Shown: one piece after another, positions 22,414 to 31,867 of the stretch
Layout: every line of letters starts with the position of its first letter
Numbering within the stretch: the stretch's first letter is position 1
Assembly (NCBI GenBank): GCA_947491755.1
Contig: CANLKV010000002.1
Location: forward strand, 558,001 to 622,000
Direction: 5' to 3'
DNA length: 64,000 nucleotides
Source of the DNA: an uncultured Nonlabens sp.
Lineage (GTDB): Bacteria; Bacteroidota; Bacteroidia; Flavobacteriales; Flavobacteriaceae
The notes under the pieces: generated by a model
What the model was told of the DNA's origin: nothing
The model's database searches: none
Seen by the model: the letters and a program-made list of their open reading frames with translations, nothing else
Made by a program: the position numbers and the translations under genes

Positions 22414-25400
22414 ATGAGAGAAATAAATGAGCCACTGCTTTTAATTAGAAAAAAGAGGGACCGTACAGTTTTGAGATATTTTATATGGGGGGTGATCCTT
22501 TTATATACTCCCACCCTATTAGCACAGTTAAGCAAAACGCATTATATACCACCGTTGACCAGTGCAGAATTTGGCAATGCAAATCCAGAGAACCAATACT
22601 TTTATATCTCCACGCCCAGCGTTAGTGATGTAAGATATACTATAAAACCTGTGGGGCAACCAGAGTCTAGTTATATCACTGGTGTCGTCTCAAGAACTAA
22701 TTCGAGTGAGGTCTTTTTAGGTACTGGAAATGGACAATTATTTATCCCATCACGACAAACAAGTGTCGTGGTTAATAATCGTGGTTATATCATTGAGGCA
22801 GAAGGTACCGTGTACGTTTCTTTACGCATGCAGGCAGGAAACAGGGATCAGGCAGGTGCACTGGTTAGTAAAGGTCTGGCCGCACTGGGAACAACCTTCC
22901 GTGTGGGGAGTTATACAAATGCAAATCCACAAACTAATTATTTAAATTTTGTATCAGTCATGGCGACTGAGGACAATACCCAAGTCACCTTTAGTGACCT
23001 TCCAGCAGGATTGCGAATTAAAAATTACAATGGTACCACACCTATATCAGTTGCTCTTAATAAAGGAGAGAGTTATACCATAGCAACTAATAGTGCAGAT
23101 GCTGTAATAAACCGCGACGGGCTTATAGGCACGCTGGTACAATCTGACTTACCGATAGTAGTAAATTGTGGGTCTGCTAATGGGAGTTTTCATAATGGCG
23201 GCGGCAGGGATTATGGTATAGATCAAATCGCTGACCTTTCTAAGGTGGGTCGAGAATATATTTTTGTAAAAGGTAACGGCAGTAATGGATGGGAAAATAT
23301 TCTAATCGTAGGGCATTATAATAATACCTCTATAAGAATAAATGGAAACGCCCCTATTGCGACCATAAATGCGGGCGAGTATTACCTTATTGAAGGGGAT
23401 CAATACAGCACAAATAATAATATGTTCGTAAGCACGAGCCGCGATGTATTTGCCTATCAAGGTGTAGGTGGTAATCCTGGTGCTGAGGCAAATCAAGGAA
23501 TGTTTTTTGTGCCACCGCTTAACTGTGAATCACGAGGAGACCTGGATAATATTGCAGCCATCACCCGTATAGGAAATACGTCGTACACAGGTGGGATTAC
23601 CGTAGTAACAAGAACGGGTGCAACGGTCACTATCAATAATACACCTATCACAAATTTCTCAAGTGTGGGGCCGCTTACTGTTCCTGGTAATCCAAATTAT
23701 GTTACCTATAAAGTTTCCAATTTAAATGGTAATATATCTGTACAAAGTAGCAGTGAATTGTATTGTGCATATTTCAATTTAAATGGTGCCGCCACTTCTG
23801 GCAGTTTCTATTCGGGTTTTCCTTCCCCTCCAGAGGTTAATTTTAATACCCAGTTTACAACCCTAGGAAATTGTATTCCTAATCTTACTCTTGATGCCGC
23901 AAACTTTCAAAATTTTGATAGTATCGCCTGGTGGTATGATGATGGCTCTGGTTTTGTAAATACTGGTATCACTACAACTGATATAAGCCCTACCCTACCC
24001 GGACGTTATAAATTAATTGGCACTATCGCTTGCTCTGGATTGCAACTAGAATCTGCAGAAATCCCGGTAAGCTTGTGCCCCAGGGATGGAGATAATGATG
24101 GCATTATAGACAATCTAGATATCGATAAAGACAATGATGGTATCTTAAATTGTACCGAGTCATTAGGAGATGTCTCCCTAGATCTGTCCGACTTGAATCA
24201 GCCCGAATTATCTTTTACAGATGGTAGTACGAATAATTCACTGATCACAAGCAGTCAAAGTGCTACCAGCGGGCTAGGATCTACTAACCTAATGACCGGT
24301 TCTAGTACTGGTGTTTTCACTAGCAGTATTGAAGCATCAACAGATTCTCAGAACACTTTTGAACTGTCTTTTACTCAACCTGTCAATTTCAAATTGGAAG
24401 AAAATACCGTTACAGCAGCAAATATTGTTGAAGGGACTACCTATATAGTACAAATCTCTCCTGGTGATCAAAATATCACGCTGGTAGATCCAGATAATCG
24501 ATTATTAATTGATTCTAATTTTGACGGAGTTTATGAAGCTGGGATTGCTCAAATCTCTGGATCTGAAATCCAATTTATAGTTAACCCTAATCCTAATGGG
24601 GCAACACCTTTTAAGTTTGTTGCCGACCAGATAACAGGGTTCACCTTTAATCACCGCGTCGCTGCTACTACCAGTACAGCAGCCTTTGATGCTATACTAT
24701 CGCTTACTTGTTTTTCAAAAGATACCGATGGAGATGGTGTGGCAGATGCTATAGATCAAGACAGTGATAATGATAGTATTCCTGATAGAGCTGAGCATAC
24801 AGGTACTTTAGTTTTATTGTCTAACATTGATGCAGATTTCAATGGTCTAGACGATGTATTTGATCTAAATCAAGTCGCCATAGATAGTGATACTGACGGT
24901 TTGCCAGATTTTTACGATCTGGATAGCGATAACGATGGGATTTATGATTTACAAGAATCTGGGAGTCCCTCTATTGATACAAATCTAGACGGGATAGTTG
25001 ATAATATGTTAACCGTAGGAGGTGTAAACGGATGGGATGATAATGCTGAGAGCGCAGCCGATAGTAATATCATAGGGTATATCTTAAGAAATACAGATGG
25101 CGATGCTTTATTTGATTATCGGGACAGCGATAGTGATGCAGATAACTGCAGTGATGTAATCGAGGCAGGTTACAGCGATGCAAACAATGACAATTATTTA
25201 GCTGACACAAATCCAGTGGTAGATAATCGCGGCAGGGTAAATAATGCCTCAGATGGGTATCAAATTCCTAATCAGGATTATCTCACTGCAGCGCCTATTA
25301 CCATCACGTCTCCTCCTGTAGATATGACGACCTGCGAGGGCTCCATTACAACTATCTCTATTACAGCAAATGCAGATACCTATAACTGGGAAACGAGCAC

Positions 25401-27576
25401 AGATGGTACCTCCTGGTCATTGATTAGTGATGATGCTATCTATAGTGGCAGTCAAACAGAGAATTTAACGATATCAAACACACCTCTTACTTTTAATAAT
25501 TATCAGTACCGAGTGCGTTTAACTCGTGCAGGTAACGCCTGTGATTTATTATCCGATGAAGTACTACTACAGGTCAATCCCTTGCCATTGTTAAATAGTG
25601 GGGTGGAATTAATACAGTGTGATGATGACATTGATGGTATTAGTTTCTTCAACTTAACAGAAGCTAATAACGAAGTTTCAACCAATGCTATAAATGAGAC
25701 TTTTACTTACTATAGATCGATCGCTGCTGCACAAGCTGGGGACACCACTAGTCCCGATTTTATAGCAAACCCTACCACGTATTCAAATGACACAAGTCCT
25801 AATGTCGATCAAGTGTTTGTAAGAGCAACATCTGCAGTAGGCTGTTCCGCAATAACAACACTAGACTTGAGAGTGGGAACCAGCCAGATTCCTGCGGGCA
25901 GCATACAAGAGACTATAAGCGCGTGTGATGATTTTCTCGACATCAATGGCTTAGATAATGCCAATAATGATGATAGAGACGGAATTGCCTCATTTGATTT
26001 GAGCTATCTCGAACCTCTTGTAGCTGGATTTTTTGTGCCTCAAACACCCACCATTGCTTTTTACCGAAATGAGTCTGATGCACTAGCGGAAAATAATCCG
26101 ATAACTAATCTATCTAATTACCGTAATATAGGATACCCAGGAGGACAAGATATTTATATAAGAGTGGATAGTGAGATCGGTAACGATTGTCAAGCTTTTG
26201 GTCCTTATGTAACTCTTATAGTAGAGTCTTTACCAGTTGCAAACCCAGTAACTATACCCAGGGCTTGCGATCAAGATACCAGCGATACGATAGTCAATTT
26301 TGCTTTTGATACAAGTATGGTTGACAGCCAGTTGTTAGGCGCACAAGACCCGTCAACCGTAGACATCTCATTTACAGATGCAAATGGAAACGCCTTACCT
26401 AGCCCACTACCCAACCCATTTGTGACAGAAACTCAAACCATTACCGCAAGGTTAACAAATCGCAGCACTGCAGACCCTAATGGTGCGTGTTTTGATGAGA
26501 TCAATATAGATTTTATAGTTGATGAGCAACCTGTAGCAAATTCTATCGGAGACATTATCGTTTGTGATGGTCAAAATGGTGGTGTAGATGATGACGGTTT
26601 GTATGAATTTGATACCAGTAATATAACATCGCAAATTTTAGGTACACAAGCGGGTATGGAGATACGCTATACCTATCGCGAGTTGGATGGCAACACAGTA
26701 ACACAAGCCGCATTGCCTAATTCTTTTATCACGGCATCTCAAACAATAATGGTAGAGGTCTTTAACCCTATCAACCCTGCTTGTAGAGCGACTACCACAT
26801 TTAATTTTGTAGTTAACCCGTTACCTAGGTTTAGCATTAATGAGAATGAAACAGTATGCCGACAAGGCCCACTATCCAGTGTGACTCTAGACCCGATAGA
26901 GTTCAACTCGACTGAGGTATTTACTTATATATGGGAACTTGATGGTCGTGTCATATCAAATGAAAGCACACTTACTGTCTCTTCTCCTGGTGTTTATACA
27001 ATTACCTTAATAAAACAAGATGGCACATCATGTGCGCGCAGTAGAGAGGTCATAGTAACCGCATCAGAATTACCTACAATTACACTAGATGACATCCTTA
27101 TAGAAGATTTACAAGAACGTAATAGAGTGAGCATTATAAATCCTGAAAACCTAGGACTAGGTAATTATCAGTTTTCTCTAGTTTCTAATGATCCTAATAG
27201 GAGTTTTTCTTTCCAAAACAATCCTGTTTTTAATAATGTAGATGCTGGATTTTATAATCTAATTATCGATGACTTAGAGGGATGTGGTCAAGTATCCGTA
27301 CCCATTGCGGTTATAGGTTATCCACGATTTTTCACTCCCAACAATGACGGATTTAATGATTTGTGGAGTATTAAAGGTATTGACGCCTTCAATCAGGCAG
27401 CAAGTGATATATTCATCTTTGATCGGTACGGAAAATTGCTTAAACAATTAAGCCCACAAGAACCAGGCTGGGATGGTACTTTTAATAACAACCCCTTACC
27501 ATCAAGCGACTACTGGTTTAAAGTGACCCTAGAGGATGGACGGGTGTTTTCTGGAAATTTTACGCTCAAACGTTAG
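22414..27576 (+). CDS. giant T9SS exoprotein: IgGFc-binding-like domain, Ca-binding repeats, type B tail
   Basis: 1720 residues from ATG 22414 (a TTG lies one codon earlier). A signal peptide with a long basic n-region ends near YTPTLLAQ. Residues about 30-460 resemble the IgGFc-binding N-terminal domain (VVNNRGYIIEAEGTVYVSLR, FVSVMATEDNTQVTFSDL, SDLPIVVNCGSANGS, GMFFVPPLNC). From about 555 come acidic DxDxDG repeats of thrombospondin type 3 kind (DGDNDGIIDNLDIDKDNDGI, DTDGDGVADAIDQDSDND), which bind calcium, then Ig-like domains with paired Cys. The last 90 residues (FFTPNNDGFNDLWSIKG, IFDRYGKLL, GWDGTFNNNPLPSSDYWF) are the gliding-motility-associated type B sorting domain. It is a surface adhesin candidate. 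Confidence 0.92.
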   Translation: MREINEPLLLIRKKRDRTVLRYFIWGVILLYTPTLLAQLSKTHYIPPLTSAEFGNANPENQYFYISTPSVSDVRYTIKPVGQPESSYITGVVSRTNSSEVFLGTGNGQLFIPSRQTSVVVNNRGYIIEAEGTVYVSLRMQAGNRDQAGALVSKGLAALGTTFRVGSYTNANPQTNYLNFVSVMATEDNTQVTFSDLPAGLRIKNYNGTTPISVALNKGESYTIATNSADAVINRDGLIGTLVQSDLPIVVNCGSANGSFHNGGGRDYGIDQIADLSKVGREYIFVKGNGSNGWENILIVGHYNNTSIRINGNAPIATINAGEYYLIEGDQYSTNNNMFVSTSRDVFAYQGVGGNPGAEANQGMFFVPPLNCESRGDLDNIAAITRIGNTSYTGGITVVTRTGATVTINNTPITNFSSVGPLTVPGNPNYVTYKVSNLNGNISVQSSSELYCAYFNLNGAATSGSFYSGFPSPPEVNFNTQFTTLGNCIPNLTLDAANFQNFDSIAWWYDDGSGFVNTGITTTDISPTLPGRYKLIGTIACSGLQLESAEIPVSLCPRDGDNDGIIDNLDIDKDNDGILNCTESLGDVSLDLSDLNQPELSFTDGSTNNSLITSSQSATSGLGSTNLMTGSSTGVFTSSIEASTDSQNTFELSFTQPVNFKLEENTVTAANIVEGTTYIVQISPGDQNITLVDPDNRLLIDSNFDGVYEAGIAQISGSEIQFIVNPNPNGATPFKFVADQITGFTFNHRVAATTSTAAFDAILSLTCFSKDTDGDGVADAIDQDSDNDSIPDRAEHTGTLVLLSNIDADFNGLDDVFDLNQVAIDSDTDGLPDFYDLDSDNDGIYDLQESGSPSIDTNLDGIVDNMLTVGGVNGWDDNAESAADSNIIGYILRNTDGDALFDYRDSDSDADNCSDVIEAGYSDANNDNYLADTNPVVDNRGRVNNASDGYQIPNQDYLTAAPITITSPPVDMTTCEGSITTISITANADTYNWETSTDGTSWSLISDDAIYSGSQTENLTISNTPLTFNNYQYRVRLTRAGNACDLLSDEVLLQVNPLPLLNSGVELIQCDDDIDGISFFNLTEANNEVSTNAINETFTYYRSIAAAQAGDTTSPDFIANPTTYSNDTSPNVDQVFVRATSAVGCSAITTLDLRVGTSQIPAGSIQETISACDDFLDINGLDNANNDDRDGIASFDLSYLEPLVAGFFVPQTPTIAFYRNESDALAENNPITNLSNYRNIGYPGGQDIYIRVDSEIGNDCQAFGPYVTLIVESLPVANPVTIPRACDQDTSDTIVNFAFDTSMVDSQLLGAQDPSTVDISFTDANGNALPSPLPNPFVTETQTITARLTNRSTADPNGACFDEINIDFIVDEQPVANSIGDIIVCDGQNGGVDDDGLYEFDTSNITSQILGTQAGMEIRYTYRELDGNTVTQAALPNSFITASQTIMVEVFNPINPACRATTTFNFVVNPLPRFSINENETVCRQGPLSSVTLDPIEFNSTEVFTYIWELDGRVISNESTLTVSSPGVYTITLIKQDGTSCARSREVIVTASELPTITLDDILIEDLQERNRVSIINPENLGLGNYQFSLVSNDPNRSFSFQNNPVFNNVDAGFYNLIIDDLEGCGQVSVPIAVIGYPRFFTPNNDGFNDLWSIKGIDAFNQAASDIFIFDRYGKLLKQLSPQEPGWDGTFNNNPLPSSDYWFKVTLEDGRVFSGNFTLKR

Positions 27577-27702
27577 TGAAGAGCAACCATAGCGCAAAAA
27601 ACATGAAGGGCATATCGCGAGAGTCCATCAGGCTAACTTATAATATTGTGCTAAAACGGAAAATATAAGTAAACTCTATTGATAAATAGCGTCTTAACTC
27701 TT

Positions 27703-28248
27703 ATGATACGATCTCTAATAATTTTTATAGCTTCAATAGCCATGAGTATTTCACCTATACTAGTTTTTGATTTTTCAAAAGATGCTGATATCAATAACTG
27801 GCGCATAGAAGACGATCGAGTGATGGGTGGCATTTCTCAAGGCAAATTTGAATTGAACAAGGAGGGACATGGACATTTTTACGGGATTGTCACTGTAGAG
27901 AGTAACGGTGGTTTTAGCTCCGTACAAAACAATAATTATGATCTAGTTGTAAAGCCTAGCGATGTCATGAAAATACGCTTGAAAGGTGACGGACATAATT
28001 TTCAGCTGCGCATTAAAGATTACCAGCGCACCTATTATAGCTATGTAGCAGATTTTCCTACCACAGGAGAATGGGAAACAGTAGAAATTAAACTTTCAGA
28101 CATGCGCCCTACCTATCGCGGTCGCTCGGTTAACGAGCCCAATTTTAATAAAAACCACATCAGTCAGGTGCGCATCTTGATAGGCACCAAAAAGAAACAA
28201 GAGCCTTTTGATCTTTTGATTGACAAGATTGAGTTGGTTACTGAGTAG
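27703..28248 (+). CDS. CIA30 domain protein
   Basis: 181 residues from ATG 27703; a TTG at 27679 would add eight residues. An N-terminal hydrophobic stretch (SLIIFIASIAMSISPIL) may be a signal peptide or anchor. The remainder matches the CIA30 (complex I intermediate-associated protein 30) beta-sandwich: WRIEDDRVMGGISQGKFEL, FYGIVTVESNGGFSSVQ, LRIKDYQRTYYSYVADFPTTGEWETVEIKLSDM and RILIGTKKKQEPFDLLIDKIEL. Bacterial members are of unknown role, possibly ligand-binding galactose-binding-like domains. A single gene, convergent with the following operon. Confidence 0.85.
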   Translation: MIRSLIIFIASIAMSISPILVFDFSKDADINNWRIEDDRVMGGISQGKFELNKEGHGHFYGIVTVESNGGFSSVQNNNYDLVVKPSDVMKIRLKGDGHNFQLRIKDYQRTYYSYVADFPTTGEWETVEIKLSDMRPTYRGRSVNEPNFNKNHISQVRILIGTKKKQEPFDLLIDKIELVTE

Positions 28249-28394
28249 AATTATTAATTCAAAAACTGTCGTCAACAAAAAACTTAGTCATTTGCAATTA
28301 GAGTCTCAGTAAATGATAGTAAAAGTGAGGGTTCAAATAATTTATTCAGAATGATGGTTATAGACTTTTGCTTTTTTTTGCAAATTCTCCTATA

Positions 28395-28886
28395 TCAATC
28401 TACTCTTTTCCACTTATTCTTATGCAGTTTTAGTGTATCGACCCTATAAAACTTATAGTATCGAAAAATTCCGTAATCTTCGACCTGATTATTTTGATAT
28501 TCATATTTAAGAGTCTTCCAATTCACATTATATTGACGAAGAATTTTTTCATCAGTGTTCTCCTTATTGACATACAAAGTTTTATAATCGCGATATTGAA
28601 TATCTGGATCAATTTTAGCGTAATAAACAGCTAAATTTCCAATTGCAAATATTAATGCGAATCCGTTGATAAAGAATAATGAAATTTTCATTACGTAGGA
28701 TTTTATCTCTTTAATGATCCAAAATAAAAGAAAGAATAATGTTGTAGACGAAATCCCGAAAGCAACTCCATAAGCTCTGTTCATCTCATATGTCCGTAAT
28801 TGAAAATTTGGAACTAGAAATACGACGAGTAAACTTGCGATTACAAATAGTGCTAATACACCACAAAATAATTTTAAGGATTTCAT
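28395..28886 (-). CDS. membrane protein of unknown function
   Basis: 163 residues with three predicted membrane helices in the first 100 (LFCGVLALFVIASLLVVFLV, AFGISSTTLFFLLFWII, ISLFFINGFALIFAIGNLAV) and a soluble C-terminal part of about 65 residues rich in Tyr, Asn and Lys. No recognised domain. It starts 30 bp after the DUF6503-type gene on the same strand and is probably the last gene of a three-gene envelope operon. Confidence 0.65.
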   Translation of the reverse strand: MKSLKLFCGVLALFVIASLLVVFLVPNFQLRTYEMNRAYGVAFGISSTTLFFLLFWIIKEIKSYVMKISLFFINGFALIFAIGNLAVYYAKIDPDIQYRDYKTLYVNKENTDEKILRQYNVNWKTLKYEYQNNQVEDYGIFRYYKFYRVDTLKLHKNKWKRVD

Positions 28887-28916
28887 TAGGTCCGACCGCC
28901 TTTACTTTATGACTTA

Positions 28917-29648
28917 TTATGGCTTTATAGCTTTCATCATATCCAGCGCTAGAAAACTAGTGTCCTTGTTGCAATACCAGTGGCGATATGCTGGGATTCT
29001 GATGTCGTCAATAATTTCTTCCCTAGAAAGTAGAATGTACTCACCAGACTGTGGATCAATGGTACCATCTTCTATTGTCTTATAAAATTGGTAGGCCTTG
29101 AGCTTGTAATTTTTTGGATCAAAATAGAAAAACCAGACATCGCTACCTACCGCTGGATCATAAGTGACTTTGATCTTCAAATACTCAGAACCCCATTGGG
29201 TCACCTCTTCTACTTCTTCATGAACCATCGTACCTTGGTCCTTGAGTTTCATGGGTAGTCCGTATAGATATGTGTAATAATCGCGCATGAAATATCCACG
29301 ATCTATCCTGTTTTGATCTGGATTTGCAACCAGCTCGCCGTTGTTTCTATAAATCACTTTTTCTGGCGTGACTAGGTATTGTTGTGATACGGTATCTACC
29401 ATGCTAGTAAGTATGAAACGCTCTTTAGGCAAATTAATATCTATGTGGCTCAGCCTTTCTGGGCGATCCGGCATGCGCATGAGGACTTCAAACTCACCTT
29501 GAAACGTGGGCCAACTGTAATTGGGATCGTGATATTCTATGGATTTGTCGATGATTTCTTGTGCAGTGAGTTGTTGTGATTCCACCACTTCGACTTGGCT
29601 CAGTGCAAGCATTGAGAACGCAAAAGCAATTATAGATATAAAATTCAT
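28917..29648 (-). CDS. DUF6503-like exported protein
   Basis: 243 residues. A signal peptide (FISIIAFAFSMLALSQ) precedes a mature domain with QEIIDKSIEYHDPNYSWPTFQGEFEV, PKERFILTSM, DRGYFMRDYYTYLYGLPMKLKD, YLKIKVTYDPAVGSDVWFFYFDPKNYKLKAYQFYK and a closing WYCNKD. The fold looks like the LolA/outer-membrane-lipoprotein-sorting type used by several periplasmic flavobacterial families. Role unknown. It lies 21 bp after the lipoprotein gene and 30 bp before the membrane protein gene, consistent with one operon. Confidence 0.78.
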   Translation of the reverse strand: MNFISIIAFAFSMLALSQVEVVESQQLTAQEIIDKSIEYHDPNYSWPTFQGEFEVLMRMPDRPERLSHIDINLPKERFILTSMVDTVSQQYLVTPEKVIYRNNGELVANPDQNRIDRGYFMRDYYTYLYGLPMKLKDQGTMVHEEVEEVTQWGSEYLKIKVTYDPAVGSDVWFFYFDPKNYKLKAYQFYKTIEDGTIDPQSGEYILLSREEIIDDIRIPAYRHWYCNKDTSFLALDMMKAIKP

Positions 29649-29669
29649 AATTAATATATGAATTCATTC

Positions 29670-30182
29670 TTAATAGATACCCTCTTTTGGTGGATCTGTA
29701 GAAACTTTATGATTGCAGTAAGTGGCCTTGGATGGGTCAGGATCGCCAGCCTGCTTACAATCACAGCCTCCACCTTCTTTTATCTCACAATGTGAGCAGT
29801 TAACGCCTGTACAGGTTTCACCTATACCATTTTCAACAAAATTTAAAATAATACTGCCATCGTCTTTTATGACCGATGTAACTTCTTGTCGATATGCAAC
29901 TGAATTACCATCGGAATCATACCCGAATACATTTATAAATTCCTTATTTAACTCTAAATCCTTAGAATAGGTATGGCTAGTTTTATTATTAAGACTTTTA
30001 CCAATGGTAAATTTTTCAAGTTGACTATTTAAAACTGACTCTGAATTTTGCAAATTTTGAATCTGGTCTACTTTGATTTGTAAAGAACTGAGATTGTCTG
30101 GTTCAACGGATGAATCATTTTTACTGGTTGAACAGGAGATTACAAATACAGCACTCAATAAAAAAAAAATAAAATTTTTCAT
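29670..30182 (-). CDS. lipoprotein with Cys-rich C-terminus
   Basis: 170 residues. A lipoprotein signal is clear: MKNFIFFLLSAVFVISC with the lipobox Cys17. A Ser/Asn/Gln-rich helical part follows, then a beta-rich part (EFINVFGYDSDGNSVAYRQEV). The C-terminal third has six Cys in 35 residues (CTGVNCSHCEIKEGGGCDCK and later YCNH), a pattern suiting a metal or disulfide-stabilised knot. I do not recognise the family. It is the first gene of a probable three-gene operon, with a weak AT-rich upstream region. Confidence 0.7.
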   Translation of the reverse strand: MKNFIFFLLSAVFVISCSTSKNDSSVEPDNLSSLQIKVDQIQNLQNSESVLNSQLEKFTIGKSLNNKTSHTYSKDLELNKEFINVFGYDSDGNSVAYRQEVTSVIKDDGSIILNFVENGIGETCTGVNCSHCEIKEGGGCDCKQAGDPDPSKATYCNHKVSTDPPKEGIY

Positions 30183-30287
30183 AATTAATGAATTAAGTCC
30201 CTAAAACTTATGAAAAATCAGCGAACTAATTAGTTAAGTGTTCGTTAAGACTCAGAAGCATCAACGGTAATTATGATTTTAAAGCAA

Positions 30288-30638
30288 TCAATTCTTATGC
30301 ATAAATGCCTGCTTGGCTCTCAAGGTAGCCTCGTCTTCCACTACATCCTCATCAGGAACACAACAATCTACCGGGCAAACTGCAGCACACTGCGGCTCTT
30401 CATGAAAACCTACACACTCTGTACATTTATCTGGGACGATATAATAAAACTCATCGCTTACAGGCTCCTGGGTCTCATTAGCATCAACTTCTTTACCAGA
30501 TGGTAATACCACATTGCCATCCAGATCAGTGCCATCTGCATAGCGCCAGTCGTCTGCCGCTTCATAAATAGCCGTGTTAGGACATTCTGGCTCACAAGCG
30601 CCGCAATTGATACATTCGTCAGTGATGATGATCGCCAT
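30288..30638 (-). CDS. 2x[4Fe-4S] ferredoxin
   Basis: 116 residues from the ATG at 30638 ([20 protein letters not shown]); an upstream start at 30686 would put the promoter inside the gene. Two cluster motifs are visible: [12 protein letters not shown] near residues 9-20 and [22 protein letters not shown] near 74-95, with the insertion between Cys residues seen in Chromatium-type ferredoxins. It carries electrons at low potential. It diverges from the acyl-CoA reductase gene with a 37-bp gap, and the pairing with acyl-CoA reductase, serC and serA suggests a conserved neighbourhood. Confidence 0.93.
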   Translation of the reverse strand: MAIIITDECINCGACEPECPNTAIYEAADDWRYADGTDLDGNVVLPSGKEVDANETQEPVSDEFYYIVPDKCTECVGFHEEPQCAAVCPVDCCVPDEDVVEDEATLRAKQAFMHKN

Positions 30639-30660
30639 AGCTGTTTTCTTTACTTTTGTG

Positions 30661-30691
30661 CAAAAATAAGAACCAGTGCCAATCAAGCCAA
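30661..30691 (-). promoter_or_regulatory. promoter of the ferredoxin gene
   Basis: On the minus strand: TTG (30689-30691), 20 bp, TATTTTTG (30661-30668). It overlaps the first codons of the divergent acyl-CoA reductase gene. Confidence 0.7.
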
Positions 30692-31794
30692 TTAATACCT
30701 CGTTAAATGATCGAATTAATGCATTTGCAAATGCAGGACGTATTTTGTCTACATATCTGGAAGCAAGAGAAAAGGCAGATAAATCAGTAAATAGTTCATG
30801 GTCTGCTACTATCGATCAAGCATTAAAACTAGCAGAACAAAAAAACTCCTGGTTTACTTTAGACAATCTACTGTTTGCTTTAAAAGAATGGTCTGCCGCT
30901 CTTACATCAACAAAACTTACACAGTGGTTGGCAAAATACCATCTGGATCATGTACAACCACAAACAGTGGCGGTGATTGCAGCAGGTAACATACCGCTAG
31001 TGGGTTTTCATGACGTGCTTTCAATAATTTTGACTGGACATTATGCGCTCATAAAAACTAGTGGTAATGACGATATTTTATTACCTCTACTGTTAAACCT
31101 TGCTAGTGAAAAGCTACCAGACCTAAAAAACTCCTATCAATTTACAGATAAACGTCTAGACCACTTTGACGCTGTAATTGCTACAGGAAGTAATAATACG
31201 GCTCGATATTTTGAGCACTATTTCAGTAAAAAGCCTCACATCATAAGAAAAAACAGAAACTCTCTAGCTATCCTAACGGGTAATGAGACACATGAGGAGC
31301 TGGTTGCCTTAAGCGATGATGTGTTTTTATTTTTTGGGCTAGGTTGCCGCAGTGTCAGTCATTTAAAAGTACCAGAGGGATACAATTTTGATGCATTTTT
31401 TAAAGCCATGTATGAAAAACGAGACTTAATCAACTTTATTAAGTATTCCAATAATTACGATTACAATAAAGCGGTCTACCTCATGAGCGAGTTTAACTTG
31501 CTGGACAACGAATTTCTTATCCTAAAGGAAGAGAGCGATAGCTACTCGTCTCCTATTGCCTCTTTAGGATACAGCTACTACATGGATGAGGCACAACTAG
31601 AAAATGAAATTAAAGAGAATAGCATGCAATTGCAGTGTGTAGTGGCAAATCAAGACATACAGGATAAATTACATCCAGTAATGGCACAGCTACAAGCACC
31701 ACAGTTAGTAGACTTTGGACAGACGCAAAAGCCATTGCTTACAGATTATGCAGATGGTGTAGATGTTGTGCATTTTCTGTTGACATTATCTTAA
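30676..31794 (+). CDS. acyl-CoA reductase (LuxC family)
   Basis: 372 residues from GTG 30676; there is no ATG before conserved sequence. LuxC-type enzymes reduce acyl-CoA or acyl esters to aldehydes with NADPH through a catalytic Cys. Visible: [25 protein letters not shown] (nucleotide-binding part of the aldehyde dehydrogenase fold), [32 protein letters not shown] and [18 protein letters not shown] with the likely catalytic Cys near residue 217. No lux genes are nearby, so it serves another aldehyde-forming step. It diverges from a ferredoxin gene and precedes serC by 73 bp. Confidence 0.87.
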   Translation: MPIKPINTSLNDRINAFANAGRILSTYLEAREKADKSVNSSWSATIDQALKLAEQKNSWFTLDNLLFALKEWSAALTSTKLTQWLAKYHLDHVQPQTVAVIAAGNIPLVGFHDVLSIILTGHYALIKTSGNDDILLPLLLNLASEKLPDLKNSYQFTDKRLDHFDAVIATGSNNTARYFEHYFSKKPHIIRKNRNSLAILTGNETHEELVALSDDVFLFFGLGCRSVSHLKVPEGYNFDAFFKAMYEKRDLINFIKYSNNYDYNKAVYLMSEFNLLDNEFLILKEESDSYSSPIASLGYSYYMDEAQLENEIKENSMQLQCVVANQDIQDKLHPVMAQLQAPQLVDFGQTQKPLLTDYADGVDVVHFLLTLS

Positions 31795-31828
31795 AAAGAT
31801 ATCAATTCCCTAACACTGGTTCGTCCAG

Positions 31829-31836
31829 TATTTTTG
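31829..31836 (+). promoter_or_regulatory. -7 box of a serC promoter
   Basis: TATTTTTG, 31 bp before the serC ATG; no clear TTG upstream. Confidence 0.4.
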
Positions 31837-31867
31837 CAACTTTGTGTTCTATCACAAATTATAAATC

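Noticed and set aside
30273-30506. 77-codon + strand frame opposite the ferredoxin gene
   Set aside because: Antisense shadow of a clear 2x[4Fe-4S] ferredoxin with intact Cys motifs.
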